From Curtobacterium sp. L6-1 (GTDB lineage Bacteria > Actinomycetota > Actinomycetes > Actinomycetales > Microbacteriaceae): DNA of 64,000 nucleotides. The first letter of the stretch is position 1. Every line of letters starts with the position of its first letter. The notes under the pieces are model-generated. The model was not told the DNA's origin. It saw only the letters and a program-made list of their open reading frames with translations, and made no database searches. Positions 1-7,859 of this stretch are shown here, in pieces. Location of the stretch: positions 3,100,001-3,164,000 of the forward strand of contig NZ_CP076544.1 of the NCBI RefSeq assembly GCF_018885305.1, given 5' to 3'. The translations under genes were made by a program, and so were the position numbers.

Positions 1-186
1 CGTGCTCGTGGTCGCGGCCTGGCGCCCCTCGTGCTCGCGGCGACCCTCGACGCCGTGCGGGACGCCGGACTGTCGGCGGCGGTGCTCGACGTCGACTCGG
101 AGAACCCGAGCTGCGCGGTCGGACTCTACGAGCGCCTCGGGTTCGTCGCCGGCACGGTCAGCGTCACCGCGTCCACCGCGCTCTAG
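1..186 (+). CDS. GNAT-family N-acetyltransferase, C-terminal fragment
   Basis: Frame 1 is open from the first base to a TAG at 184-186, giving 61 residues of a protein whose start lies outside the window. It opens with RGRGLA, which resembles the acetyl-CoA pyrophosphate-binding loop of GNAT enzymes, followed by a helix, a D-V-D-S-E-N-P strand/turn and G-L-Y-E-R-L-G-F, the typical GNAT end motif. The family transfers an acetyl group from acetyl-CoA to an amine; the substrate cannot be told from this fragment. It ends 193 bp before pilB and is probably unrelated to the pilus locus. Confidence 0.8.
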   Translation, partial: RARGRGLAPLVLAATLDAVRDAGLSAAVLDVDSENPSCAVGLYERLGFVAGTVSVTASTAL

Positions 187-208
187 GGACGCCTCCCGCC
201 GGACTCGA

Positions 209-220
209 TACCCGCGGGTA
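209..220. repeat. 12-bp perfect palindrome upstream of pilB
   Basis: TACCCGCGGGTA is fully self-complementary and lies 160 bp before the pilB start, in the only gap ahead of the pilus operon. It could be an operator for a dimeric regulator or chance in GC-rich DNA. A weak -10-like TACCGT (294-299) lies downstream without a recognisable -35. Confidence 0.35.
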
Positions 221-379
221 CCCCTGTTCTGGGTCCAGACGAAAGCCCGCTCTCCCCTCCTTCTGGGACTGCTCGTGGGCGTCCACCCGGACGTACCGTG
301 GTCGAGCGTCGTACCCCTGGCGACGCACACCCGAACCACGTCGCTTCGTCGCGCGCGGAAGCAAGGAGGTACAGGGCGC

Positions 380-2050
380 ATGGCAACCCTGTCCGAGATC
401 CTCATCCTCAACGGTGCCCTCCCGATCGAGTACCTCGACGCGATGACCGGCCACGAGGACGTCGACGAGCAAGCGATCCGGTCCCTCGTCGAGCAGGGCG
501 TCGTGAGCGAGGCGCAGTACATCACCGCGCGCGCCGCGTCGCACAACTCGAAGACCGTGCCGCTGACCGACTACCCGGTCGACGGCACGGCCGTGTCGGT
601 CCTGCCCGCTCCGCTGTGCCGTCGGCACTCGGTGCTCGGCATCGGGTTCGAGGGGGAGACCCTCGTGCTGGCGATGGTGAACCCGGCCAACGTGCTCGCG
701 ATCGACGACGCCCGTGCGGCCTCCGGTCGGCCGATCAAGCCGCTGCAGGTCGACGAGCGGGACCTGGTCGCCGCCTTCGAGCGGTACCTGCGCGCCGACG
801 ACGAGCTGAACGACCTGACGTCGTCGCTCGAGGAGGAAGCCGCGCGCACCACCGAGCAGCAGGCCGACATCGGGGACGGGGCCCTCGACGACGTGCCGAT
901 CGTGCGCTTCGTGAACCTGCTCGTCTCGCAGGCCATCCAGGACCACGCCTCCGACATCCACATCGAGCCCGGTGAGCACGAGGTCCGCGTCCGCTACCGC
1001 ATCGACGGTGTGCTCCACGAGATGAGCCCGGCGCCGAAGAACATCCAGAACGGCGTCATCAGCCGTCTGAAGATCATGAGCGACATCGACATCGCCGAGC
1101 GTCGGAAGCCGCAGGACGGTCGCATGTCGGTCCGCCACGGTGGCCGTCAGATCGACCTCCGCGTCGCCACGCTGCCGACCGTGTGGGGCGAGAAGGTCGT
1201 CATGCGGATCCTCGACAACACGAACACGTCGCTGACCCTCAAGGACCTCAACCTGCTCGACCGCAACGCGGCGGCGTACCAGAAGTCCTACTCGAAGCCC
1301 TACGGCATGATCCTGGTCACCGGTCCGACCGGTTCGGGCAAGTCGACGACGCTGTACACCACGCTGAACGCCGTCGCGAAGCCCGAGATCAACGTCATCA
1401 CCGTCGAGGACCCGGTCGAGTACCGGATGGCCGGCGTCAACCAGGTGCAGGTGAACCCGAAGGCCGGACTCACGTTCGCGTCAGCCCTGCGGAGCATCCT
1501 CCGGTCCGACCCCGACGTGGTGCTCCTCGGAGAGATCCGCGACCACGAGACCGCCCAGATCGCCATCGAGGCCTCGCTCACCGGGCACCTCGTGCTCTCC
1601 ACCCTGCACACGAACGACGCCCCCTCGGCCATCACCCGGCTCACCGAGATGGACATCGAGCCGTTCCTGGTCGGGTCGGCGCTCGACTGCGTCGTCGCCC
1701 AGCGTCTCGCGCGCAAGCTCTGCGACCGCTGCAAGGTGCCGGCGGTCTACGAGGCCGAGCAGCTGCACGCCCTCGGGTTCCTCGCCAGCCCCGACGCCCC
1801 GGTGCCGGCGTTCTCGGCTCCGCTCGGCTGCTCGGTCTGCTCGAACACCGGCTACCGCGGCCGCATCGCGCTGCACGAGGTCATGACCGTGACCGAGGAG
1901 ATCGAGCGGCTCGCCGTCGCCCGCGCCTCGAGCGCCGAGATCGGCCGCGTCGCCCAGGAGCAGGGCATGCTCACCCTCCGCATGGACGGGTGGGAGAAGG
2001 TCAAGCTCGGGCTGACGAGCGTCGACGAGATCCTGCGCGTGGTCGCGTAG
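380..2050 (+). CDS. pilB: Type IV pilus assembly (extension) ATPase PilB
   Basis: A 556-aa cytoplasmic hexameric ATPase of the GspE/PilB family that powers pilin polymerisation. The ATG at 380 is chosen because AAGGAGG lies at 363-369; the frame is open further upstream but that part reads as non-coding. An N-terminal MshEN/T2SSE_N-like region comes first, then the ATPase core with Walker A GPTGSGKST (G315-T323), Asp and His boxes, and a tetracysteine zinc site (C448, C451, C484, C487) characteristic of PilB and absent from PilT. It is followed after 17 nt by pilT, which overlaps pilC, so the three are probably one transcript. Confidence 0.96.
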   Translation: MATLSEILILNGALPIEYLDAMTGHEDVDEQAIRSLVEQGVVSEAQYITARAASHNSKTVPLTDYPVDGTAVSVLPAPLCRRHSVLGIGFEGETLVLAMVNPANVLAIDDARAASGRPIKPLQVDERDLVAAFERYLRADDELNDLTSSLEEEAARTTEQQADIGDGALDDVPIVRFVNLLVSQAIQDHASDIHIEPGEHEVRVRYRIDGVLHEMSPAPKNIQNGVISRLKIMSDIDIAERRKPQDGRMSVRHGGRQIDLRVATLPTVWGEKVVMRILDNTNTSLTLKDLNLLDRNAAAYQKSYSKPYGMILVTGPTGSGKSTTLYTTLNAVAKPEINVITVEDPVEYRMAGVNQVQVNPKAGLTFASALRSILRSDPDVVLLGEIRDHETAQIAIEASLTGHLVLSTLHTNDAPSAITRLTEMDIEPFLVGSALDCVVAQRLARKLCDRCKVPAVYEAEQLHALGFLASPDAPVPAFSAPLGCSVCSNTGYRGRIALHEVMTVTEEIERLAVARASSAEIGRVAQEQGMLTLRMDGWEKVKLGLTSVDEILRVVA

Positions 2051-2067
2051 GCGTGGGGGACGAGCAG

Positions 2068-3858
2068 ATGACCGACTCCGTGTACGACCTCAGCCCGGCG
2101 GGTGACGAGCCCGTCGCCGGCTGGCACCCCGGGACGCCCGGCACCCCGGGCCTCGAGGTGGGAGGCCGCCGTGCCGCGCGCCTCGCCCAGGCCGCGCAGC
2201 AGTCGGCGTCGTCGACCCCGGCCGGCCAGGTCCCGACTGACCCGTACGCCGCTGACCCGTACGCCGCTGACCCGTACGCCGCCGGCCCGTACGCCGCCGA
2301 TCCGTACGTCGCCGACCCGTCCGCGACCGGTGCCTACACCGTCGACGCGCACGGGCTCGACGGATGGGCGGTCGGGTCGTCCGCCGCCGCACCGTCGACG
2401 ACCTCGATCCCCGCCCCGGCCGTGCCCGTCTATGACCTCAACGACGACCTCGCGAACTGGGCCGCTCCGGCCGACGCCCCGGTGGCCGTCCCCGTGGCCC
2501 AGCCGCACACCGTCCCCGCGACACCGCCGGCCGCGGTGCCGCCGTCGACGGCGAGCTACGGCTACGACGTGGCCCCGGCGACCGAGCACCTGCCGGTGGT
2601 GCCCGCAGCCGTGACCACGAGCCTCCAGACCATCGCCACGCACCCGCCGGCCCAGCCGGTGGTCCCGCCCGGCAGCCCGGAGATCGCGTTCACGCGCCAC
2701 GCGCGTGAGGACGCCGACGCCGATCTCGTGACCGCCCTCGCCCAGGTCGTGTACCAGGGCGCCTCCGACCTGCACGTCACCGCCGACGCCCCGCCGACGG
2801 TGCGGGTCGACGGCTCACTCCGACCCGCCGTGCCGGGAGGCCCGTGGGCACGCAACAAGGTGATCGCGGCCCTCAAGACGCTGCTGTCCGTCGACCAGGC
2901 GGCGCAGTTCGACCAGGAGCAGGAACTCGACTTCGCGTACTCGCTGTCGCCGGAGTACCGCTTCCGCGTGAACTACTACCAGCAGCGCGGCAACTGGGGC
3001 GCGGCCTTCCGCATCATCCCGACGAAGATCAAGACGCTCAAGCAGCTGGGCATCCCCCGCCACGTCGGGGAGTTCGCGAAGCTCTCCCGCGGTCTCGTGC
3101 TCGTCACCGGCCCCACGGGCTCCGGCAAGTCGACCACGCTCGCCGCCCTCATCGACCTCGTCAACGAGACCCGGGCCGACCACATCGTGACGGTCGAGGA
3201 CCCGATCGAGTTCATGCACGAGCACAAGAAGGCGATCATCAACCAGCGCGAGGTCGGGGCGGACACGCACTCGTTCGCCCGGGCGCTCAAGCACGTGCTG
3301 CGGCAGGACCCCGACGTCATCCTCATCGGCGAGCTCCGCGACCTCGAGACGATCTCCGTCGCGCTGACCGCCGCCGAGACCGGGCACCTCGTCTTCGCGA
3401 CCCTGCACACGCAGAGCGCCCCCGGCACCATCGACCGCGTGATCGACGTGTTCCCGCCGCACCAGCAGGGACAGATCCGCACGCAGCTGGCGGCCACGCT
3501 CGAGGGGGTCGTCTGTCAGACGCTCGTGCCGAAGGCCAACGGGGCCGGCCGCATCGTCTCGACCGAGATCATGAAGACCACGCCCGCGATCGGCAACCTC
3601 ATCCGCGAGGGCAAGACGTACCAGATCACCTCGGCCATGCAGGCCGGGCGTGACGCGGGCATGCACACGATGGACCAGGACCTCGCCGAGCTGGTCAACG
3701 TCGGCACCATCACCCGCAAGGCCGCGCTCGAGAAGGTCCACGACCTCGAGGGCTTCGACCGCCTCGTCCAGCGCGTCGAGTCGCCGTCCGACGCCTCGGC
3801 CGACGCCATCGCCGCGAGCGGGATCGACTTCGGCGACAAGTTCTCCGGAGGCTACTGA
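2068..3858 (+). CDS. pilT: Twitching motility (retraction) ATPase PilT with long N-terminal extension
   Basis: A 596-aa protein; PilT is normally about 350 aa. The C-terminal ~385 residues are a complete PilT: N-terminal PAS-like part, Walker A GPTGSGKSTT (G348-T357), Asp and His boxes, and the retraction-motor signature GNLIREGK. The zinc cysteines of PilB are absent. The first ~210 residues are Ala/Pro-rich, probably disordered, and carry five tandem D-P-Y-A-A-like pentapeptides (residues 58-82). It drives pilin depolymerisation in the cytoplasm. The start ATG is 17 nt after pilB; the stop overlaps the pilC start (ATGA). The function of the extension is unknown. Confidence 0.94.
   Translation: MTDSVYDLSPAGDEPVAGWHPGTPGTPGLEVGGRRAARLAQAAQQSASSTPAGQVPTDPYAADPYAADPYAAGPYAADPYVADPSATGAYTVDAHGLDGWAVGSSAAAPSTTSIPAPAVPVYDLNDDLANWAAPADAPVAVPVAQPHTVPATPPAAVPPSTASYGYDVAPATEHLPVVPAAVTTSLQTIATHPPAQPVVPPGSPEIAFTRHAREDADADLVTALAQVVYQGASDLHVTADAPPTVRVDGSLRPAVPGGPWARNKVIAALKTLLSVDQAAQFDQEQELDFAYSLSPEYRFRVNYYQQRGNWGAAFRIIPTKIKTLKQLGIPRHVGEFAKLSRGLVLVTGPTGSGKSTTLAALIDLVNETRADHIVTVEDPIEFMHEHKKAIINQREVGADTHSFARALKHVLRQDPDVILIGELRDLETISVALTAAETGHLVFATLHTQSAPGTIDRVIDVFPPHQQGQIRTQLAATLEGVVCQTLVPKANGAGRIVSTEIMKTTPAIGNLIREGKTYQITSAMQAGRDAGMHTMDQDLAELVNVGTITRKAALEKVHDLEGFDRLVQRVESPSDASADAIAASGIDFGDKFSGGY
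2239..2313 (+). repeat. 15-bp tandem repeat (five units) within pilT
   Basis: Five in-frame 15-bp units (GACCCGTACGCCGCT and variants) encode D/G-P-Y-A/V-A pentapeptides in the non-conserved N-terminal part of PilT. The first two units are identical and later ones diverge. Copy-number change would preserve the frame. Confidence 0.9.
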
Positions 3859-5081
3859 TGTCCCTCGCATTCGACTACCGCGGGCGCGACGGTGCCGGCA
3901 AGCTCGTCAAGGGGCGCCTCGACGCCTCCTCCGAGGGGGCCGTCGTCCAGCGTCTGCGCGGCATGGGTGTCTCGCCGATCGCCATCACCGAGGCGAAGGC
4001 CGGCACCGGGCTGCAGACCGAGATCAAGATCCCGGGCTTCGAGAAGGGCGTCAGCCTGAAGGACCTCGCGATCATGTCGCGGCAGGCCTCCACCATGCTC
4101 TCGTCCGGGCTCTCGCTGCTCCGGGCGCTGACGATCCTGGCCGACCAGACCGAGAGCAAGAAGCTCAAGGAGATCCTGGGCAAGGTGCGCGACGAGGTCG
4201 AGCAGGGTGTCTCGTTCTCCGACGCGGTCGCGAAGTACCCGGTCGACTTCCCGCCGATCATGATCAACATGATCCGGGCGGGGGAGACCGGCGGGTTCCT
4301 CGACCAGGCGATGGACTCGATCGCGACGAACTTCGAGAAGGAGCACAAGCTCCGGTCGACGATCAAGTCGGCGATGACCTACCCGGTCGTCGTGCTGTTC
4401 ATGTCGCTCGCCGCCGTGGTGATCATGCTCGTCTTCATCGTGCCGATCTTCCAGAAGATGTTCTCGTCGCTGGGCGGCCAGCTGCCGTTGCCGACGATGC
4501 TGCTCGTCTACGCGTCGCACGCGATGGTCTACGTCGGCCCGGCGCTGCTCGTCGTCGGCATCGTGTCGTGGCTGTGGTGGCGCGCGAACAAGAACACCGA
4601 TCGGGTCCGCGCCGTCGTCGACCCGATCAAGTTGAAGCTCCCGGTGTTCGGGCAGCTCAACCAGAAGATCGTCATCGCCCGCTTCTCGCGGAATCTCTCG
4701 AACATGATCGGGGCCGGTGTCCCGATCCTGCAGGCGCTGCAGATCGCCGGGCAGGTCTCCAACAACTACGTCGTCGACAAAGCGCTCGGGCGCATTGCAG
4801 AATCGGTCCGGAAAGGCGAATCGATCGCTGCTCCGTTGGAGAAGGAAACCGTGTTCCCGGCAATGGTCTCGCAGATGATCGCCGTGGGTGAAGACGCCGG
4901 TTCGCTCGAGATCATGCTCGAGAAGATCGCCGAGTTCTACGACAACGAGGTCGAAACGACCACAGAAGCGCTGACCTCGCTCATCGAACCGCTGCTCATC
5001 GCGTTCCTCGGCGTCGTCGTCGGTGGCATGATCGTCGCCCTCTACCTGCCGATCTTCCAGATCACGACGCTCGTCAAGTAG
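3858..5081 (+). CDS. pilC: Type IV pilus inner-membrane platform protein PilC
   Basis: A 407-aa polytopic membrane protein of the GspF/PilC family, the platform that couples the PilB/PilT motors to pilin insertion. Two T2SSF domains are visible: one after the N-terminal cytoplasmic segment (about 70-195) and a second from about residue 270 to 400. Three hydrophobic segments fit the family (about 175-198, 216-238, 380-402), as do the G-E-T-G-G-F and G-E-D-A-G-S-L motifs, one per domain. It starts within the pilT stop (ATGA). Bases around 4790-4850 are noticeably less GC-rich than the rest of the gene. Confidence 0.96.
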   Translation: MSLAFDYRGRDGAGKLVKGRLDASSEGAVVQRLRGMGVSPIAITEAKAGTGLQTEIKIPGFEKGVSLKDLAIMSRQASTMLSSGLSLLRALTILADQTESKKLKEILGKVRDEVEQGVSFSDAVAKYPVDFPPIMINMIRAGETGGFLDQAMDSIATNFEKEHKLRSTIKSAMTYPVVVLFMSLAAVVIMLVFIVPIFQKMFSSLGGQLPLPTMLLVYASHAMVYVGPALLVVGIVSWLWWRANKNTDRVRAVVDPIKLKLPVFGQLNQKIVIARFSRNLSNMIGAGVPILQALQIAGQVSNNYVVDKALGRIAESVRKGESIAAPLEKETVFPAMVSQMIAVGEDAGSLEIMLEKIAEFYDNEVETTTEALTSLIEPLLIAFLGVVVGGMIVALYLPIFQITTLVK

Positions 5082-5172
5082 CGGCGGCGCGGCCCCTCCT
5101 CGGGGGCAGAACACTGCGGTCCTGACCCCGGTAGTGGGGGCATTTCATTCCGATCTGCCCCCGTTCTCGGGA

Positions 5173-5201
5173 TTATGCGGTCTTCGGGCGCCGATTAGTT
5201 T
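5173..5201 (+). promoter_or_regulatory. pilA: Putative pilA promoter
   Basis: TTATGC (5173-5178), 17 nt, TAGTTT (5196-5201) sits in the 185-bp AT-richer gap between pilC and pilA, about 65 bp before the pilin ATG. A separate promoter fits the need to make far more pilin than motor protein. The -35 is weak, so this is a prediction. Confidence 0.45.
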
Positions 5202-5266
5202 TGTCACTGCGGCGGAGCAGTCCCCGGCACATCCCCCAAATGCATTCCCACGAAACGGAAACCACA

Positions 5267-5692
5267 ATGTACTTCGCTCTCATGGGCAAGCTCGACGCTC
5301 GCCGCAAGGGTCTCCTCGAGGACAAGGAGAAGGGCTTCACGCTCATCGAACTCCTCGTCGTCGTCATCATCATCGGCATCCTCGCCGCGATCGCCATCCC
5401 GGTGTACATCGGGGTGCAGAACAACGCGAAGGACTCGGCGGCGAAGTCGGACCTGACCAACGCGAAGACCGCGCTCATCGCCGAGTACACGTCGAAGAAC
5501 ATCTTCCCGACGACGCTGACTGGCCTCGCCGGGTACAACGCGAGCGAATACACGAAGGACGTCGGCGCCGCACCCGCTTTGACCGGCACACCCACTGCTG
5601 AGAAGTTCTGCATCGTCGCGACCAGCAACTCCAAGAAGGTGTTCCACATCGACCAGGACGGTGGCGCGAAGGACGGCGGTTGCCCGGCCTGA
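5267..5692 (+). CDS. pilA: Major type IV pilin PilA
   Basis: A 141-aa prepilin. The class III leader is 23 residues ending in KEKG, cleaved before FTLIELLVVV, with Phe1 and Glu5 of the mature protein as in type IVa pilins. A hydrophobic helix of about 25 residues is followed by a small globular domain. Cys115 and Cys139 near the C-terminus could form the D-loop disulfide. The ATG at 5267 is chosen over a further upstream in-frame start because it gives a normal leader; M6 (5282) is an alternative. It has its own promoter and a strong terminator. It is the likely fibre subunit, inserted in the membrane and polymerised by PilB/PilC. Confidence 0.95.
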   Translation: MYFALMGKLDARRKGLLEDKEKGFTLIELLVVVIIIGILAAIAIPVYIGVQNNAKDSAAKSDLTNAKTALIAEYTSKNIFPTTLTGLAGYNASEYTKDVGAAPALTGTPTAEKFCIVATSNSKKVFHIDQDGGAKDGGCPA

Positions 5693-5706
5693 TCGATCGG
5701 CTAGGG

Positions 5707-5737
5707 AAGCGGGCCCTGACGACGTCAGGGCCCGCTT
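5707..5737 (+). terminator. Intrinsic terminator after pilA
   Basis: Perfect 14-bp stem (5707-5720 with 5724-5737) with a 3-nt loop, 14 bases after the pilA stop, followed by TTGTT-like sequence. It should limit read-through from the strongly expressed pilin gene into the minor-pilin genes. Confidence 0.85.
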
Positions 5738-5774
5738 GTTCCATCTGTAGGACACGATCCAGAGGGAGGTGGCC

Positions 5775-7160
5775 ATGCTGCGCATCACGACCCTGCTCCG
5801 CCGTGCGCGCGAGCAGGACGAGGGCCTCTCGATCGTCGAGGTCCTGGTCGCCATGACGGTCTTCGCCATGATCGCCGCCGGTGTCGCCATGGGCATCGCC
5901 AGCTCCCTCTACCTCGCCCAGACCTCCCGCTCCCGCGAGGTCGCGATCAACCTCGCCCAGGACGCCATCGACCGCGCGCGGACGAGCACGAACCTGTTCT
6001 CGGTCGTCGACGACACGAGCACGCAGACGGTCGGCGGCCTCCGCTACACCGTGAAGCAGACCGCGCGGTGGGTCCCGCGGTCCGGCTCCCCGAACGCCTG
6101 CGGCGCAACCGGTGGCAACGGCGGCCCCCTCGCCTACAAGCGCGTCGCGCTGACGGTGTCCTGGTCGGCCGGCGGCGGCCAGTCCGTGTCGATGAACAGC
6201 ATGGTGGCGCCGACCTCGTCCGTCACGGCGGCGAACCTCGGCACGATCATCGTGTCCGCCAGCCTCGTCGACGGCTCCGGGAACGCCGGGGCGTCGGTGG
6301 CCATCGGTCCGGCGGCGAGCAACCCCGGCACCGCGGCCGCCATCACCTCGACCATCCCGAGGACCGATGCGACCGGGTGCTCCTACGCACTGAACGTCAA
6401 GCCGGGCCGTTACGACGTCAAGCTCACGAAGGCCGACAACATCGACGACGGCACGTCCTCCGGATCCCTCGGCGCCCAGACCACGACGCCGTCGACGACC
6501 GTGACCGTGCAGGCCAACCAGACCTCGGCCGCGAACTTCAACTTCGACACCGCCCTCGACGTCGTGCCGCAGTGGGCCGACCCGAACGCCAGCGCACGCC
6601 CCTTCACGACGCCGACGAGCACCACGGTCTCGCTCCGACGGAAGTCCGCCGACTACGGGCCATTCCCGACCGGAGCCACGACGCAGGTGTTCCCCTACAC
6701 GGACGGCTACAAGGCGGTGGCCGGCGAGCCGGCGAAGTGCCTCAGCGTGGACCCGGAGAACTGGACCACCGCGAACGGCACCGCCGTCGCCCCGCGCAAC
6801 CAGCCGCAGCCGGCCTCCGGGACGAACGCCGTCAAGGCGCCGGTCCAGACGGTCACGGTGAAGCTCAACGGCAAGGCGGACAACTCCCTCCGTGCGACGT
6901 CGGTGGCACCGACCGCGGGGTCCGGTGATCCGGGGTGCGCCACCACGACGACCTACACCTTCACGAACCTGCCGACCAACGGGAACGTGACCATCGCGCT
7001 GCCCTACGGCACGTGGTCCCTGCAGTCGGGGACGGTCGTGTCGGTCCTCAACGGCCTCGTGAACATCACGTTCTCGAGCACGACGCCCTCGGTCACCTCC
7101 GGCACGGGGATCACCGTGACCGCCGGCAAGGTCCTGCTCGACCCACGGCGGACACCGTGA
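5775..7160 (+). CDS. Minor pilin, PilV/GspI-like, with enlarged exported domain
   Basis: A 461-aa prepilin-like protein. After a charged leader (R-E-Q-D-E-G) the mature part begins L-S-I-V-E with Glu5 and a hydrophobic helix of about 25 residues, so it should be cut by PilD and inserted in the membrane. The exported part is large and Thr/Ser-rich and contains a carboxypeptidase-regulatory-like beta-sandwich stretch (P-G-R-Y-D-V-K-L). Family members are usually under 200 aa, so it may add an adhesive or capping function. ATG 5775 is preferred over GTG 5769 because GGGAGG (5764-5769) then has normal spacing. Its stop overlaps the next start. Confidence 0.75.
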   Translation: MLRITTLLRRAREQDEGLSIVEVLVAMTVFAMIAAGVAMGIASSLYLAQTSRSREVAINLAQDAIDRARTSTNLFSVVDDTSTQTVGGLRYTVKQTARWVPRSGSPNACGATGGNGGPLAYKRVALTVSWSAGGGQSVSMNSMVAPTSSVTAANLGTIIVSASLVDGSGNAGASVAIGPAASNPGTAAAITSTIPRTDATGCSYALNVKPGRYDVKLTKADNIDDGTSSGSLGAQTTTPSTTVTVQANQTSAANFNFDTALDVVPQWADPNASARPFTTPTSTTVSLRRKSADYGPFPTGATTQVFPYTDGYKAVAGEPAKCLSVDPENWTTANGTAVAPRNQPQPASGTNAVKAPVQTVTVKLNGKADNSLRATSVAPTAGSGDPGCATTTTYTFTNLPTNGNVTIALPYGTWSLQSGTVVSVLNGLVNITFSSTTPSVTSGTGITVTAGKVLLDPRRTP

Positions 7161-7858
7161 TGCGCGTGCTCGCCCGGCTCCGTCGGGACGACCGGGGCAT
7201 CTCACTGGCCGAGCTCATCGTCGCGATGAGCGTGAGCATCCTGGTGCTCGCGATGGCCGGGGCCTTCTTCGTGTCGGTCTCGCGGGCGTCCAGCACGACG
7301 ACCGGCGTCGACGGCAACACCCGCGTCGCGTCGACGGCGATGCTCGAGGTGCAGCGCATGCTCCGCGTGGCGTCGAACAACCCGGTCGCGAGCGGCGTCG
7401 ACACCCAGTTCGCGTTCCAGTACGCCTCGGCGACCTCGGTCCGGTTCTTCGCCTACGTCAACCTCAACTCGACCGCCGAGGTGCAGCCCGTCGAGGTGCA
7501 GTTCACCCTCGACCCGACGAGGCGGACGATCGTCGAGACGAAGTGGAACGGGACCGCGACCGATGCGGCGCGCACCTACTTCGACTTCCCGCGCGCGACG
7601 ACGCCCACGCTGCCGAACGTCCCGACGTCCCGCCTGACACTCGCGTCCTCGGTCGTTCCCGGCGCACTCTTCACCTACGCCGACGCCGGCGGTGCGCCGC
7701 TGGTCCCCGGGGCAGCGGGACTCACCGCCGCCCAGCTGCAGGCCGTCCGGACCGTCACCGTGACGCTGACCGTCGGGGACCCGGACGCCTCCCGCCCCGC
7801 CGCCGACGACAACGTCACGCTCACGAGCACCGTGGGCATGCCCAACCTCCGGATCTGA
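7160..7858 (+). CDS. Minor pilin, PilW/GspJ-like
   Basis: A 232-aa prepilin-like protein beginning M-R-V-L-A-R-L-R-R-D-D-R-G, a typical class III leader, then I-S-L-A-E with Glu5 and a hydrophobic helix (about residues 17-38). The remainder is a beta-rich exported domain without recognisable motifs. It overlaps the previous gene by ATGA and is 1 nt from the next, so the minor pilins are translationally linked. The likely role is in the initiation or tip complex of the pilus. Assignment to PilW/GspJ rests on position and N-terminus only. Confidence 0.75.
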   Translation: MRVLARLRRDDRGISLAELIVAMSVSILVLAMAGAFFVSVSRASSTTTGVDGNTRVASTAMLEVQRMLRVASNNPVASGVDTQFAFQYASATSVRFFAYVNLNSTAEVQPVEVQFTLDPTRRTIVETKWNGTATDAARTYFDFPRATTPTLPNVPTSRLTLASSVVPGALFTYADAGGAPLVPGAAGLTAAQLQAVRTVTVTLTVGDPDASRPAADDNVTLTSTVGMPNLRI

Positions 7859-7859
7859 C

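Noticed and set aside
2..379. N-terminal extension of PilB from the window edge
   Set aside because: The frame is open but overlaps the GNAT fragment in another frame and lacks PilB homology; the AAGGAGG site supports ATG 380.
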